Shown in pieces: positions 18,321 through 26,581 of a stretch of DNA of 64,000 nucleotides. The stretch is from NCBI RefSeq assembly GCF_029338275.1, contig NZ_CP119789.1:1674001-1738000 (forward strand), written 5' to 3'. The translations under genes and the position numbers were made by a program. Below the pieces are notes generated by a model. It did no database searches. It saw nothing but the letters and a program-made list of their open reading frames with translations, and was not told where the DNA came from. This DNA is from Haloarcula ordinaria. Its GTDB lineage: Archaea; Halobacteriota; Halobacteria; Halobacteriales; Haloarculaceae. Every line of letters starts with the position of its first letter. Within the stretch, counting starts at the first letter, position 1.

Positions 18321-20095
18321 TGTCGACGCTGACGCTCCTGCCGCCGGTCGTCGTCGTGCTGGTGACGGCGCTGTTGGTGGCGGTACTGCCCCGAAAGCCC
18401 GGCCACGCTCTCGGCGCGCTCGTGCCTGCGCTGGCCGTCCCGTGGTCGCTCTCGGTCCCGGCCGGCACACACCTCCAGACGTCGTTCCTCGGGTTCCAGG
18501 CGGCCTTCCTCAACGTCGACGAGTTCTCGCGCCTGATGGGACTCATCTTCGGCATCATCGGGACCGTCGCGGTCCTGTACTCCTACGCGAGCAAGGCAGA
18601 GAGCCTCCAGACGGCGTTCGCGCTCTCGTACGTCGCGACGAGCTTCGGCGCTGTCTTCGCCGGTGACTGGCTCTCGCTCATCTTCTTCTGGGAGCTGATG
18701 GCCGTCACCAGCACGCTGCTGGTCTGGCACTACCGCGGGGCCGCCGTCCGTGCCGGGTTCCGCTACGCGCTGTTGCACGGCATCGGCGGGACACTCCTGA
18801 TGGCCGCCATCCTCCAGCACTACGTCGCGCAGGGAACCTTCCTGTTCACCGGCGACGGCATCACCGCGGGCCTCCCCGCAGCGCTCGCCGCCGTCGGTAT
18901 CGGCGTCAACGTCGGCTTCATCGGCCTGCACGCTTGGCTGCCCGACACCTACCCGCGCCCCCACATCGCCGCCAGCGTGTTCCTCTGTGTCTTCACGACG
19001 AAGACCGGTGTCTACGGGATGTACCGGGCGTTCCCGGACGGCCACGTCGCCATCGCGTACATGGGCGGTGGGATGGCTGTCTTCGGTGCGATGTTCGCGC
19101 TGTTCCAGAACGATATGCGTCGCCTCCTCTCCTATCACATCCAGTCGCAGGTCGGGTACATGGTCGCCGGCGTCGGCATCGGGACGACGCTGGCCCAGGC
19201 CGGCGCGTTCGCGCACGTCTACAACCACATCCTCTACAAGGCGCTGCTGTTCATGACCGCCGGCGTCGTCATCTATCGCACCGGCAACGAGAACCTGAAG
19301 AAACTCGGCGGCCTCGCCCGCGAGATGCCCATCACCGCCGTCGCGTTCACCGTCGCGGCGCTCTCGATCGCGGGCTTCCCTGGTTTCAACGGCTTCGTCA
19401 GCAAGGGCATCGTCATCGCCGGCGCGCACTACGACTTCGCGGCGGGGCCGCTGACGCTGGGCACCGACCGCACTACGCTCGAATGGCTCCTCCTGCTCGG
19501 TGGCGTCGGTACGTTCATGTCGTTCATCAAGTTCGGCTACTACGCCTTCTTCCACGGCGAGTACGACGGCACCGTGAAGGACGCCAACCGTGGCCAGACC
19601 GTCGCGATGGTCGCCGTCGCCGTGCTGTGTGTCGCTTACGGCCTCCTTCCGGGGACGCTGTTCAGCATCCTCCCGTTCGACGTGACCAGCGAGAGCGTCG
19701 TCTCGCACGTCTACGTCACGTACACGGTCGACCACATCGTCGAGGGCCTCGCGCTCGCCATCGCAGGTCTCATCGGGTTCTACGCGACGAAGAAGCCCCT
19801 CTCGAAGCTCGGGCGCGTCCCCGACGTCGACTCGCTGTACAACCCCGCCGTGTTCTACGGGATGCGCGTCCTCGTCGTCGGCGTTACTGACCTCTACGCC
19901 GCCGTCGACCGCGCGGTGGTCCGGGGCACCGCGGTGACGACGCGGGTGGTTTCGGAACCGAACACGGTCGTTCGACGGCTCCAGGACACCGCAGGGAACG
20001 ACGACTCGCTGGCCTACCCGCTCCGTGCCGGCATCGGGTTCAGCATCCTCGTCCTCGCGGTGTTCGTCGCGCTGGCACTGATCGCGCTGTCCTGA
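18320..20095 (+). CDS. third antiporter-like subunit (NuoL/MrpD family)
   Basis: 591 residues. Family motifs are FAGDWLSLIFFWELMAVTST, YALLHGIGGTLLM, GLHAWLPDTYPRPHIAASV and HVYNHILYKALLFMTAGVV; channel Glu and Lys positions look conserved. Its ATG overlaps the preceding TGA by one base. It is the last gene of the mrp operon. The C-terminus has extra hydrophilic sequence before a final helix. Confidence 0.88.
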   Translation: MSTLTLLPPVVVVLVTALLVAVLPRKPGHALGALVPALAVPWSLSVPAGTHLQTSFLGFQAAFLNVDEFSRLMGLIFGIIGTVAVLYSYASKAESLQTAFALSYVATSFGAVFAGDWLSLIFFWELMAVTSTLLVWHYRGAAVRAGFRYALLHGIGGTLLMAAILQHYVAQGTFLFTGDGITAGLPAALAAVGIGVNVGFIGLHAWLPDTYPRPHIAASVFLCVFTTKTGVYGMYRAFPDGHVAIAYMGGGMAVFGAMFALFQNDMRRLLSYHIQSQVGYMVAGVGIGTTLAQAGAFAHVYNHILYKALLFMTAGVVIYRTGNENLKKLGGLAREMPITAVAFTVAALSIAGFPGFNGFVSKGIVIAGAHYDFAAGPLTLGTDRTTLEWLLLLGGVGTFMSFIKFGYYAFFHGEYDGTVKDANRGQTVAMVAVAVLCVAYGLLPGTLFSILPFDVTSESVVSHVYVTYTVDHIVEGLALAIAGLIGFYATKKPLSKLGRVPDVDSLYNPAVFYGMRVLVVGVTDLYAAVDRAVVRGTAVTTRVVSEPNTVVRRLQDTAGNDDSLAYPLRAGIGFSILVLAVFVALALIALS

Positions 20096-20277
20096 TCGGC
20101 GTGGCCGATTCGGTGACCACGACTGGGATCGTTCTTCGACCCTCCGTAATATTCTATCCTGGCCCGGCTTGACTTGGAGTACGTGCTACCTAACCGGAGA
20201 AATGACGAATATTATAACTTTATATTTATGATTTATTACCAGAGGTAATTCGGGACTTAGGGGCGCTAAAAGACCAT
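20096..20277. other. AT-rich intergenic segment after the mrp operon
   Basis: No gene is visible here. The part 20195-20245 is unusually AT-rich for this genome (repeated ATATT, TTTATA and TTTATG steps) and could hold an mrp terminator and accessory promoter elements. It leads directly into the pilin operator at 20278. It marks the change from core genes to the accessory pilin locus. Confidence 0.5.
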
Positions 20278-20302
20278 TTCAAGACGCTATTGAAGCGCTG
20301 AA
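20278..20302 (+). promoter_or_regulatory. candidate operator of pilin gene 1
   Basis: Inverted repeat TTCAA (20278-20282), 7-base spacer, TTGAA (20290-20294), followed by TGAA at 20299-20302. The same arrangement occurs at 21685-21709 before the second pilin. In both cases the first T lies exactly 37 bases before the TATA core, which argues for a bound regulator rather than chance. Confidence 0.65.
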
Positions 20303-20311
20303 TGGTGAACA

Positions 20312-20427
20312 GGATATATATGCACCCGGCCCAAACGGAGAGATAGCACACCTCCGCGAGCAAGGCTCTGTTAAGGTCTTGTTACCGCCGTGCGATACGC
20401 ACCAACCGGTGTGCGTGCACACAAAGC
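20312..20427 (+). promoter_or_regulatory. TATA box and conserved mRNA leader of pilin gene 1
   Basis: TATA core TATATAT at 20315-20321. Transcription should begin near 20340-20345. The leader contains GCACACCTCCGCGAGC (20346-20361) and ACCAACCGGTGTGC (20401-20414); both are repeated before pilin 2. GCACACC 20346-20352 can pair perfectly with GGTGTGC 20408-20414, 14 bases before ATG 20428. A leader of about 85 bases is unusual in a genome rich in leaderless transcripts. Confidence 0.55.
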
Positions 20428-20865
20428 ATGAACCCGAAACAACTCATCCACGACGACGACGCTGTCTCGCCGGTCATCGGTGTCATCCTGATGGTCGCGA
20501 TTACAGTTATCCTCGCCGCCGTCATCGCAACGTTCGTCCTCGGTCTCGGTGACCAGGTCAGTAATACCGCGCCGCAAGCCAGTTTCTCATTTGACTACAG
20601 CAGCTCTGGGCCTACGCTGGATATAACTCACGACGGCGGGGACACGATTCAGGGCTCTGAGCTCTACGTCGTCGTTGACGGTAGTCGATACGGCTGGGAC
20701 AGCGGTGCCTTGGGTGGTGGCTCTGAGGTATCTGCAGGAAATTCAGTAACTGTTACTAATGCTGATGAAAGTCTCGATGCTTCAAGCAAGGTCCGTGTCG
20801 TCTATGAGGCCGCTGAGGGTGGAAACTCTGCAACCCTCGGCGAGTGGGAAGGCCCACAGGCGTAA
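20428..20865 (+). CDS. type IV pilin 1
   Basis: 145 residues. A short charged leader ([12 protein letters not shown]) is followed by [20 protein letters not shown], the class III signal and hydrophobic core of archaeal type IV pilins; the prepilin peptidase PibD should cut before VSP. Residues 50-145 form a beta-rich exported head with [16 protein letters not shown] and SEVSAGNSVTV. It is paralogous to the gene at 21840. Likely assembled into an adhesion pilus; the assembly ATPase and platform genes are not in this window. Confidence 0.9.
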   Translation: MNPKQLIHDDDAVSPVIGVILMVAITVILAAVIATFVLGLGDQVSNTAPQASFSFDYSSSGPTLDITHDGGDTIQGSELYVVVDGSRYGWDSGALGGGSEVSAGNSVTVTNADESLDASSKVRVVYEAAEGGNSATLGEWEGPQA

Positions 20866-20887
20866 ATAGTCTAACTCTCCGTTTCAG

Positions 20888-20900
20888 TCGTCGATTTTTC
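20888..20900 (+). terminator. T-rich transcription terminator after pilin 1
   Basis: CGTCGATTTTTCT follows the pilin 1 stop by about 25 bases; a T run in this setting is the usual archaeal intrinsic terminator. It is followed by the small palindrome TTTCTAAGAAA (20897-20907). Basis is composition only. Confidence 0.4.
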
Positions 20901-20999
20901 TAAGAAACCACACTCACCGCTGGAGTTATTACCCAGCATTGCGCACCTCCGATATCGGATGGTAGCCGCACGACAGGGACGGCGGAGTCCTATCCAGCA

Positions 21000-21578
21000 A
21001 TGAGCCAGGAGACGAAGGTGTCTAAGGCTCGATCACCGAACGACAAACTGTCCAAAGGCGAGATTTTCGACGTCCTCCAGAACGAACGCCGTCGCTACGT
21101 CCTCCAGTATCTCCGAACGAACGGCGGTCCGGTCAAACTGGGAGAGCTGGCGTCGGACGTGGCCGCGAAAGAGTACGACTGCACACCGGACGAAGTCTCG
21201 AGTGCGCAGCGAAAGCGGGTCTACACCACCCTCCAGCAGACGCACCTCCCGCGGATGGACGAGGCTGGTATCGTGGAATACGACTCTGAGAACGGCGTCA
21301 TCGATACAACGTCCCATACGACCGAATTGACGGTATACCTCGAGATCGTCCCCGGGAGCGAGTTCCCCTGGCGGGAGTACTACCTCTCGCTGGGGGCCAT
21401 CAGCCTCGCTGTCGTCGCGATTCTCTGGGTCGGCATCTACCCATTCACGCTCGTCCCCCCGCTGGTCTGGGCCACGGTGATGGCCGTCGTGCTCACTATC
21501 TCGGCCGTGTACCACACCTTCGTCGCGAGAGAGGTCACGCTCACTGAGTACGCGGCTTCACGGGAAGAAAGCGAGTAG
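21000..21578 (+). CDS. membrane-anchored winged-helix regulator (DUF7344-like)
   Basis: 192 residues. Residues 15-100 look like an ArsR-like winged helix: LSKGEIFDVLQNERRRYVLQ, then VKLGELASDVAAKEYD, then RKRVYTTLQQTHLPRMDEAG, the layout of haloarchaeal DUF7344 regulators. Two hydrophobic helices follow (about 123-145 and 148-170), so the protein should be tethered to the membrane. It lies between two pilin genes with matching promoters and is the obvious candidate for the factor that binds the shared operator. That role is inferred from position. Confidence 0.75.
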   Translation: MSQETKVSKARSPNDKLSKGEIFDVLQNERRRYVLQYLRTNGGPVKLGELASDVAAKEYDCTPDEVSSAQRKRVYTTLQQTHLPRMDEAGIVEYDSENGVIDTTSHTTELTVYLEIVPGSEFPWREYYLSLGAISLAVVAILWVGIYPFTLVPPLVWATVMAVVLTISAVYHTFVAREVTLTEYAASREESE

Positions 21579-21684
21579 GAACCACCACTACCGGTCTGAA
21601 TGACAAATCGGTATCCTCTCGAACAGCTGGTCTTGGCGCTTCTGAAGCAGACCGAGATTTGCCTTCAGACCCCTATTGACCCGT

Positions 21685-21709
21685 TTCAAGCCGGGATTGA
21701 AAGGCTGAA
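21685..21709 (+). promoter_or_regulatory. candidate operator of pilin gene 2
   Basis: TTCAA (21685-21689), 7-base spacer, TTGAA (21697-21701), then TGAA at 21706-21709. It matches the pilin 1 site in arms, spacer length, trailing TGAA and distance to the TATA core (37 bases). Confidence 0.65.
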
Positions 21710-21718
21710 ACGTGTTCT

Positions 21719-21839
21719 GGGTATAAGTCTTGACGAGTTAATGTATCGACTAAGCACACCTCCACGAGCGGGAATAATCCCCTTACCGGAGATAAGTTCG
21801 GATTACCGCTCGTAGCACAACCGGTGTGTGGAGAACACA
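21719..21839 (+). promoter_or_regulatory. TATA box and conserved mRNA leader of pilin gene 2
   Basis: TATA core TATAAG at 21722-21727. Conserved leader blocks are GCACACCTCCACGAGC (21754-21769) and CACAACCGGTGTG (21816-21828). CACACC 21755-21760 can pair with GGTGTG 21823-21828 shortly before ATG 21840. A 71-codon open frame from 21600 crosses the operator and leader; it has no recognisable family and is not called as a gene. Confidence 0.55.
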
Positions 21840-22337
21840 ATGGATATCAAACAACTCATCCACGACGACGACGCTGTCTCGCCGGTCATCGGGGTCATCC
21901 TGATGGTCGCGATCACGGTCATCCTGGCCGCGGTCATCGCGTCGTTCGTCCTCGGACTAGGCGACCAGGCACAGCAAACGACTCCGCAGGCGAGTTTTTC
22001 GTTCGACTACGATGAGAGCACCGGCCCAGCAGACCAAGGGGTTCTATCGATAACGCACGACGGTGGTGACACAATCCAGGGCAACAGCATATTCATTCGT
22101 GGCTCAGGATTCGCCAGTGGTGAGGGTTCTGATGACTGGAACACTACTGGTGGAGTCAACATTGTCTCTGAAAATAGCACTCAGTCCTGGGAGGGTCATA
22201 CGTCAGACAGTGAAATTTCCGCTGGTAACAGCATTAACGTTGCTTCAAACAGCGATTACGACTTCCGGGTCGTCTTCGAATCCCAGGAGGGTGACAGCTC
22301 AGCGACCCTCGCTCAGGACGAAGGCCCCGACGCATAA
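21840..22337 (+). CDS. type IV pilin 2
   Basis: 165 residues from ATG 21840; a GTG four codons upstream is in frame, but comparison with pilin 1 (shared [15 protein letters not shown]) fixes the start. The hydrophobic core [20 protein letters not shown] is identical to pilin 1; the heads diverge more ([12 protein letters not shown] is shared, and the middle has about 20 extra residues). It is likely a second pilus subunit with a different surface. The order operator-pilin-regulator-operator-pilin suggests duplication of a promoter-pilin unit. Confidence 0.9.
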   Translation: MDIKQLIHDDDAVSPVIGVILMVAITVILAAVIASFVLGLGDQAQQTTPQASFSFDYDESTGPADQGVLSITHDGGDTIQGNSIFIRGSGFASGEGSDDWNTTGGVNIVSENSTQSWEGHTSDSEISAGNSINVASNSDYDFRVVFESQEGDSSATLAQDEGPDA

Positions 22338-22353
22338 TTCCCTTCGACTTTCT

Positions 22354-22366
22354 ACGTTTTTATAAC
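22354..22366 (+). promoter_or_regulatory. TATA box of the gene at 22389, possibly also pilin 2 terminator
   Basis: ACGTTTTTATAAC has a T run that could end the pilin 2 transcript and a TATA core about 27 bases before ATG 22389. The spacing fits a leaderless transcript of the next operon. Confidence 0.45.
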
Positions 22367-22388
22367 GAACTAGCAACGGCTCTGGACG

Positions 22389-22913
22389 ATGCATTTATTT
22401 TCACCTATCCAGTCGATGCTAACGATGGATTACGGGCGTGGTGCCATTTTCGGAGTGGTCGGCCTTATCCTGGTGACGACGCTCGTCTCCGGACCACTGA
22501 TACCGGGAGTTTCTCTCACGGCTGAACCCAGCAGGAGTGCGTACGGTCAGGGCAACGCCACTATCGAAAACATACCACTCCCCGAATCAGCGGTGTTCGA
22601 ACGCGCTTCGTTCGGTGCCGAGAACTATCATCTCACGGTCCCTCCGACGACGCTCCGGCTCACACGACTTGACGGTCGTCCGACGCTGTCGTATCGCCTT
22701 ACCATCGAAGCCCTCGACTACACCCGGACGACGACCCACTTTCTCGGCCCGTCGACCGGCGAGCGCTACCGGCTGACGATGCGGTCGGACACGTTCTCGC
22801 TGGAGGCTATCAACCAGTCCTCGTACGACGGCCAACTCTCGGTCGTCAAACGCGACTCTGCGGGCGAATCTGTCGCTGCGGCGCGGAACGTCACTATCGA
22901 GGTGTCCGGATGA
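22389..22913 (+). CDS. hypothetical exported, membrane-anchored protein
   Basis: 174 residues. I do not recognise the family. One hydrophobic segment near the N-terminus (FGVVGLILVTTLVSGPLIPG) is followed by a polar, beta-rich domain of about 130 residues with several N-x-S/T sites, which should face outside. ATG 22389 fits the TATA; ATG 22425 (MDYGRGAIF) is an alternative. Its stop overlaps the next gene by ATGA, so it forms a unit with the polytopic protein at 22910. Position behind the pilins suggests a cell-surface role. Confidence 0.65.
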   Translation: MHLFSPIQSMLTMDYGRGAIFGVVGLILVTTLVSGPLIPGVSLTAEPSRSAYGQGNATIENIPLPESAVFERASFGAENYHLTVPPTTLRLTRLDGRPTLSYRLTIEALDYTRTTTHFLGPSTGERYRLTMRSDTFSLEAINQSSYDGQLSVVKRDSAGESVAAARNVTIEVSG

Positions 22914-24841
22914 GCGTCACCGGGCTCGCGAAGCGCGTTCGGACCCGAGCCGACGCCTACTCGGTCCGACGGACTCTCACTGCTGTCCTGTTCGGCGACC
23001 GTCTCGGCCTCGTGGTCTTCCTCGGCTGTCTCTGCCTCTTTGGCCTCGTCTGGCGGACCGACTTTCTCATCACTGACTCCTACACGCTCGCGAACGGTCT
23101 GTACAGCCTCTCGAACGGACAGCTCGTCCTCACCGACGTCGCGTACGGGCCCCGGCTGGACACGCCCGGGGCAGAGCGCGTCGGCGGTGCCCTCATCGCA
23201 CGGAACTACGGCGCCATCGTCCTCTCGCTTCCCTTCTGGCTGGCGCTCGAGGGGCTCGAACGCGTCGTCGACCTCCGAATCGCGCTCGTCGCGCTCTGGT
23301 CGCTCGCCTTGCTCGCCCTCGTCGTCGTTCTCGGCCGGCAACTCGACGACGAGCGAATCACCATCGGGGGGAGTGTCGGCGTGCTCGCCCTATTCGCGCT
23401 TAACGTGGCTCTCGCTCGACCGCTCGCAGGCGATTCGACCCACTTGTACGCGCTCCAGTTGTTCCACCTCACAGTCGCCGCGTTCGCACCCGTCGCTCTC
23501 TACCGGCTGCTGGGACGAATCCACACCAGTCGTGTCGGCATCACCGGCGCCCTGTTGCTTGTCTTCGGCACGCCACTCGTGCTCTGGGCCAGCGTTCCCA
23601 AACGACACGCGCTCACGGCGACGGTCGTCGTCGCGGTCGCGTACCTCCTCTATCGGAGTCGTGTGGAGGCCGACGGTGTGCTCGTCACAAATCCGGCGAC
23701 GTTCCGCGCGCTCGCGTACGCTACAGTCGGCCTGTACGCCTGGGTCCACGCGCCCGAGGCGCTCCTGGTTCTCGTCGCCCTGGCTGTCGTCGACGTACCG
23801 ACGGCACCGGACAACAGCGCGCGGACCCTTGCTCTCATCGCCGTGGTCTTCGTCCTCTCGCTGATTCCGTTCTTCGTGACGAACACGCTGGTCGTCGGGT
23901 CGCCGTTGCGGCCACCACGGCTGTTCGCTGTCTCGGGTGGTGGCGGTGGGGTGGACGCGGCGAGTTCGGGTTCGAGTTCAGGTCTGGGTGCGAGTTCGGG
24001 TTCGAGTTCAGGTTCGGGAGTCGGTGATTTGGTCCATGCCGTCCTCGTCGCTGTCTCACCGCTTCTGTCTCTCGTCTCCAGAGTCGCTCGGCCGCTCGTG
24101 ATACTCTCCGACGAACTCGTGGTCGGATTCCAGTCTATCCTCACCCAACCGTCGGAGATCTACCATGCGACGATTCGGTCAGGCCATACTTCAGGCACGC
24201 TCAATCTCGACAACGAGGAGGCCGTCAACCTCTCGCTCCTCGAATCGGCCCCGGTGCTTCTGGTGTTCGTCGGCGCGCTTCGGACCGTGCAGGCCCGCGC
24301 TGCTGCGTTCGAACTGCCGTCTCGAGTCCTTCCAGCAAGGCGTGTCGTCGACCTGTTTGCCTTCATCACCGTCGTCGGCCTCACGCTGCAGTACGCCAGC
24401 CGACTCCCGATCCACGCTCAGATTACGGTCCGCTACCTCTTTCCGCTCTTCCCGCTGGGCGTCTACCTGGTCGTTCGCCTCCCCGTCGTTCGCGCGACGC
24501 TGACAGACCACTGGCGAACGTTCATCTGGACACTCGCCGGGACGACGCTGGTCGGCGGGCAACTCGTGGTCGTAGTCGTCTATCTCACCGCGAACGGACT
24601 CGGCGAGGCGTTCCAGTTCCACGCGCTGCTCGCGCTCGCGGCCGGCGTCCCGCTCGGACTGTGGGCGCTCTCGGGTCGGTCCGACGGGTGGGGCGGTCGT
24701 GTCGGTGCCGTGCTGCTGGGTGTCGCCACGGCCGTCCCGACGCTGTTCGTCGTGTTGACCGCCGTCGAGTACTACCCGCTCGGGAATACCCACGCGCTGC
24801 CGATGGTGCGGGCCCTCGCCGAGTTACTGACGCTGCTGTGA
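22910..24841 (+). CDS. polytopic membrane protein, possibly GT-C-like
   Basis: 643 residues with about 11-13 predicted membrane helices and a large first outer loop containing acidic residues (RTDFLITDSYTLANG, VLTDVAYG). This resembles GT-C membrane glycosyltransferases, but no decisive motif is seen, so function is open. A Gly/Ser-rich linker at about residues 345-370, made by a 23-base direct repeat, interrupts the middle of the protein. It overlaps the gene at 22389 and probably acts with it at the membrane. Confidence 0.7.
   Translation: MSVTGLAKRVRTRADAYSVRRTLTAVLFGDRLGLVVFLGCLCLFGLVWRTDFLITDSYTLANGLYSLSNGQLVLTDVAYGPRLDTPGAERVGGALIARNYGAIVLSLPFWLALEGLERVVDLRIALVALWSLALLALVVVLGRQLDDERITIGGSVGVLALFALNVALARPLAGDSTHLYALQLFHLTVAAFAPVALYRLLGRIHTSRVGITGALLLVFGTPLVLWASVPKRHALTATVVVAVAYLLYRSRVEADGVLVTNPATFRALAYATVGLYAWVHAPEALLVLVALAVVDVPTAPDNSARTLALIAVVFVLSLIPFFVTNTLVVGSPLRPPRLFAVSGGGGGVDAASSGSSSGLGASSGSSSGSGVGDLVHAVLVAVSPLLSLVSRVARPLVILSDELVVGFQSILTQPSEIYHATIRSGHTSGTLNLDNEEAVNLSLLESAPVLLVFVGALRTVQARAAAFELPSRVLPARRVVDLFAFITVVGLTLQYASRLPIHAQITVRYLFPLFPLGVYLVVRLPVVRATLTDHWRTFIWTLAGTTLVGGQLVVVVVYLTANGLGEAFQFHALLALAAGVPLGLWALSGRSDGWGGRVGAVLLGVATAVPTLFVVLTAVEYYPLGNTHALPMVRALAELLTLL
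23961..24013 (+). repeat. two-copy direct repeat encoding a Gly/Ser linker
   Basis: A 23-base unit at 23961-23983 is repeated exactly at 23991-24013, a 30-base period. It encodes ASSGSSSG twice. Short in-frame repeats of this kind can change copy number by slippage without breaking the frame. Confidence 0.85.
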
Positions 24842-24885
24842 GTCGCTGACGGAGAACTTTTGTAGGGCCTTGCAGTACCGACGAC

Positions 24886-25455
24886 ATGGACCAGCTCAAG
24901 AACTCGCTGCTCGAGGCTCCAATCATCGAGAAAGACGGGTATCACTACTTCGTCCACCCCATCAGCGACGGCGTGCCGATGCTCCGGCCGGAACTCCTCC
25001 GCGAGATCGTCATCAAGATCATCCGGAAGGCCGAGCTCGACGACATCGACAAGATCGTCACGCCCGCCGCGATGGGCATCCACATCTCGACGGCGGTGTC
25101 GCTAATGACGGACATCCCGCTGGTCGTCGTCCGCAAGCGCAAGTACGGCCTCGACGGCGAGGTGTCGCTCTCGCAGGTCACCGGCTACTCCGAGAACGAG
25201 ATGTACGTCAACGACGTCTACGAGGGCGACCGGGTGCTGGTCCTCGACGACGTCCTCTCGACTGGTGGCACCCTTGCCGCGCTCACCGGTGCGCTCGAGG
25301 ACATCGGCGCCGACATCTGTGACGTCGTCAGCGTCATCAAGAAGGACAACGGGACGAACGAGCTCGACGAGGCCGGTTACGACGCGAAGACGCTCATCAA
25401 CGTCAAAGTCGTCGACGGCGAGGTCGTCATCACCGACGAGCACGGCGACGGCTGA
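24886..25455 (+). CDS. hpt: hypoxanthine/guanine phosphoribosyltransferase
   Basis: 189 residues. The PRPP-binding motif is [13 protein letters not shown], and the N-terminal half has [16 protein letters not shown] and [13 protein letters not shown], typical of the archaeal HGPRTase group. It recycles hypoxanthine or guanine to IMP or GMP in the cytoplasm. A TATA-like ACTTTTGTAG about 30 bases before ATG 24886 supports the start. It is an isolated gene. Confidence 0.9.
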   Translation: MDQLKNSLLEAPIIEKDGYHYFVHPISDGVPMLRPELLREIVIKIIRKAELDDIDKIVTPAAMGIHISTAVSLMTDIPLVVVRKRKYGLDGEVSLSQVTGYSENEMYVNDVYEGDRVLVLDDVLSTGGTLAALTGALEDIGADICDVVSVIKKDNGTNELDEAGYDAKTLINVKVVDGEVVITDEHGDG

Positions 25456-25599
25456 GGCTCGGAGCAGCCTTCGACTGGGATTTTGCCGGGAATTCGTGGC
25501 TCGTATAGACCCCTATGGGAGACACGCGTGAACGACGCGAATCCCTCCCAGTACCGAGGGCAGGTATCCCTTGTCCGTTCGCGAGTATGGCTTGCGTTC

Positions 25600-26397
25600 T
25601 CAGCTCTCGGTGTGGATAGCGGACCCGTCGCGGGAGAGCTCGGCCTCCGCGGTTCGGTCGTCTTGCCAGAGGAGCCAGACGCCCATCACGCCGACGAAGA
25701 AGATGAAGCCGAGTGTCGTGAGTGTGTACGCCTGTGATTGGCCGGCGCTGAGAAGTCCCGTCACGTCGACAGCGAAGTGCCAGACGATCAGTGGCCAGAT
25801 GCTCTCGAGACGGAAGGCGACTGCCGCGAGCCCGATACCCAGCGGGATGATGAGAATCATCGACGGCAGCCACTCGGCGACGGAGCCCCCGAGGATAATC
25901 TTCGAGACGTGCGTGAGACCGAACGCGGTTGCAGTGACGACGCCAGCAACGAGGTGGCCCCGTGACTCGAGCGCTCGGAGCAAGACGCCCCGGTAGAGGA
26001 TTTCCTCGAAGAGCGCCGCACCGAGCGCAACGCCAACAATCAAGACGAGGAGGGTCGCCCAGTCGGGGAGTATCTCACCCCGGACGAGGGACACGTCGGG
26101 AATCGCGAGTCCGAACACGACAGGTATCGCCACCGCTACGGCGAACGGGAGGAGGTACACCAGCGCCCGACGGTTGACCGGAGCGAGGAGCCGTATTTTG
26201 TCCCACCATCCAAGCCACGCGACCAGTGCGAGAGTGAGGCCGACGAACAGCCAGTTCAACAGGAGTCCGACACCGTCGAGTGTGAGTTGTGGAAGGAGCG
26301 GCGCAAGGAGGAGCCGACCTCCGACGGCGAATCCGATAATCACGATGGTAACTCCGAGGGTGAATACAATCGGCCGACGTTCGAGAATCGCGTTCAT
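25600..26397 (-). CDS. CPBP family intramembrane metalloprotease
   Basis: 265 residues with about eight helices. The three catalytic motifs of the CPBP/Abi (CAAX protease-like) family are present: EEILYRG, FGLTHVS and WHFAVD. The family includes prenyl-protein proteases, bacteriocin-immunity proteins and many of unknown substrate. A TATA-like CTTATAGG lies about 25 bases before the start. It stands next to a tRNA gene and its composition is a little less GC-rich than the neighbours, so it may be an acquired gene. Confidence 0.85.
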   Translation of the reverse strand: MNAILERRPIVFTLGVTIVIIGFAVGGRLLLAPLLPQLTLDGVGLLLNWLFVGLTLALVAWLGWWDKIRLLAPVNRRALVYLLPFAVAVAIPVVFGLAIPDVSLVRGEILPDWATLLVLIVGVALGAALFEEILYRGVLLRALESRGHLVAGVVTATAFGLTHVSKIILGGSVAEWLPSMILIIPLGIGLAAVAFRLESIWPLIVWHFAVDVTGLLSAGQSQAYTLTTLGFIFFVGVMGVWLLWQDDRTAEAELSRDGSAIHTES

Positions 26398-26520
26398 GCA
26401 GTATCAACGACGCCGGACTACTTATAGGATTATTGATGTATTAGTAACCGATACTCACTCGGTGCTCTCGCTACGCGATTGAGGTCTGTATAGCGGCTCC
26501 GTCGGCCGAAAGGAACGGAC

Positions 26521-26533
26521 GGTAGATTTCAAC
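26521..26533 (-). repeat. short copy of the tRNA T-arm
   Basis: GGTAGATTTCAAC at 26521-26533 matches 12 of 13 bases of GGTAGATTTGAAC at 26590-26602, the T-arm region of the adjacent tRNA gene, in the same orientation. It lies just beyond the 3' end of the tRNA gene and may be a relic of an integration event. Confidence 0.35.
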
Positions 26534-26581
26534 CGACGCTGGACTCGTCGCTTCGCTCCTTGTCGTTGCGTCGGTAGAAAG

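Noticed and set aside
21600..21815. 71-codon open frame before pilin 2
   Set aside because: It runs through the duplicated operator, TATA box and leader of the pilin gene, and the matching region before pilin 1 has no such frame; no family similarity.
25483..25996. Open frames opposite the CPBP protease gene
   Set aside because: They are antisense to EEILYRG, FGLTHVS and WHFAVD motif-bearing sequence and have no motifs of their own.
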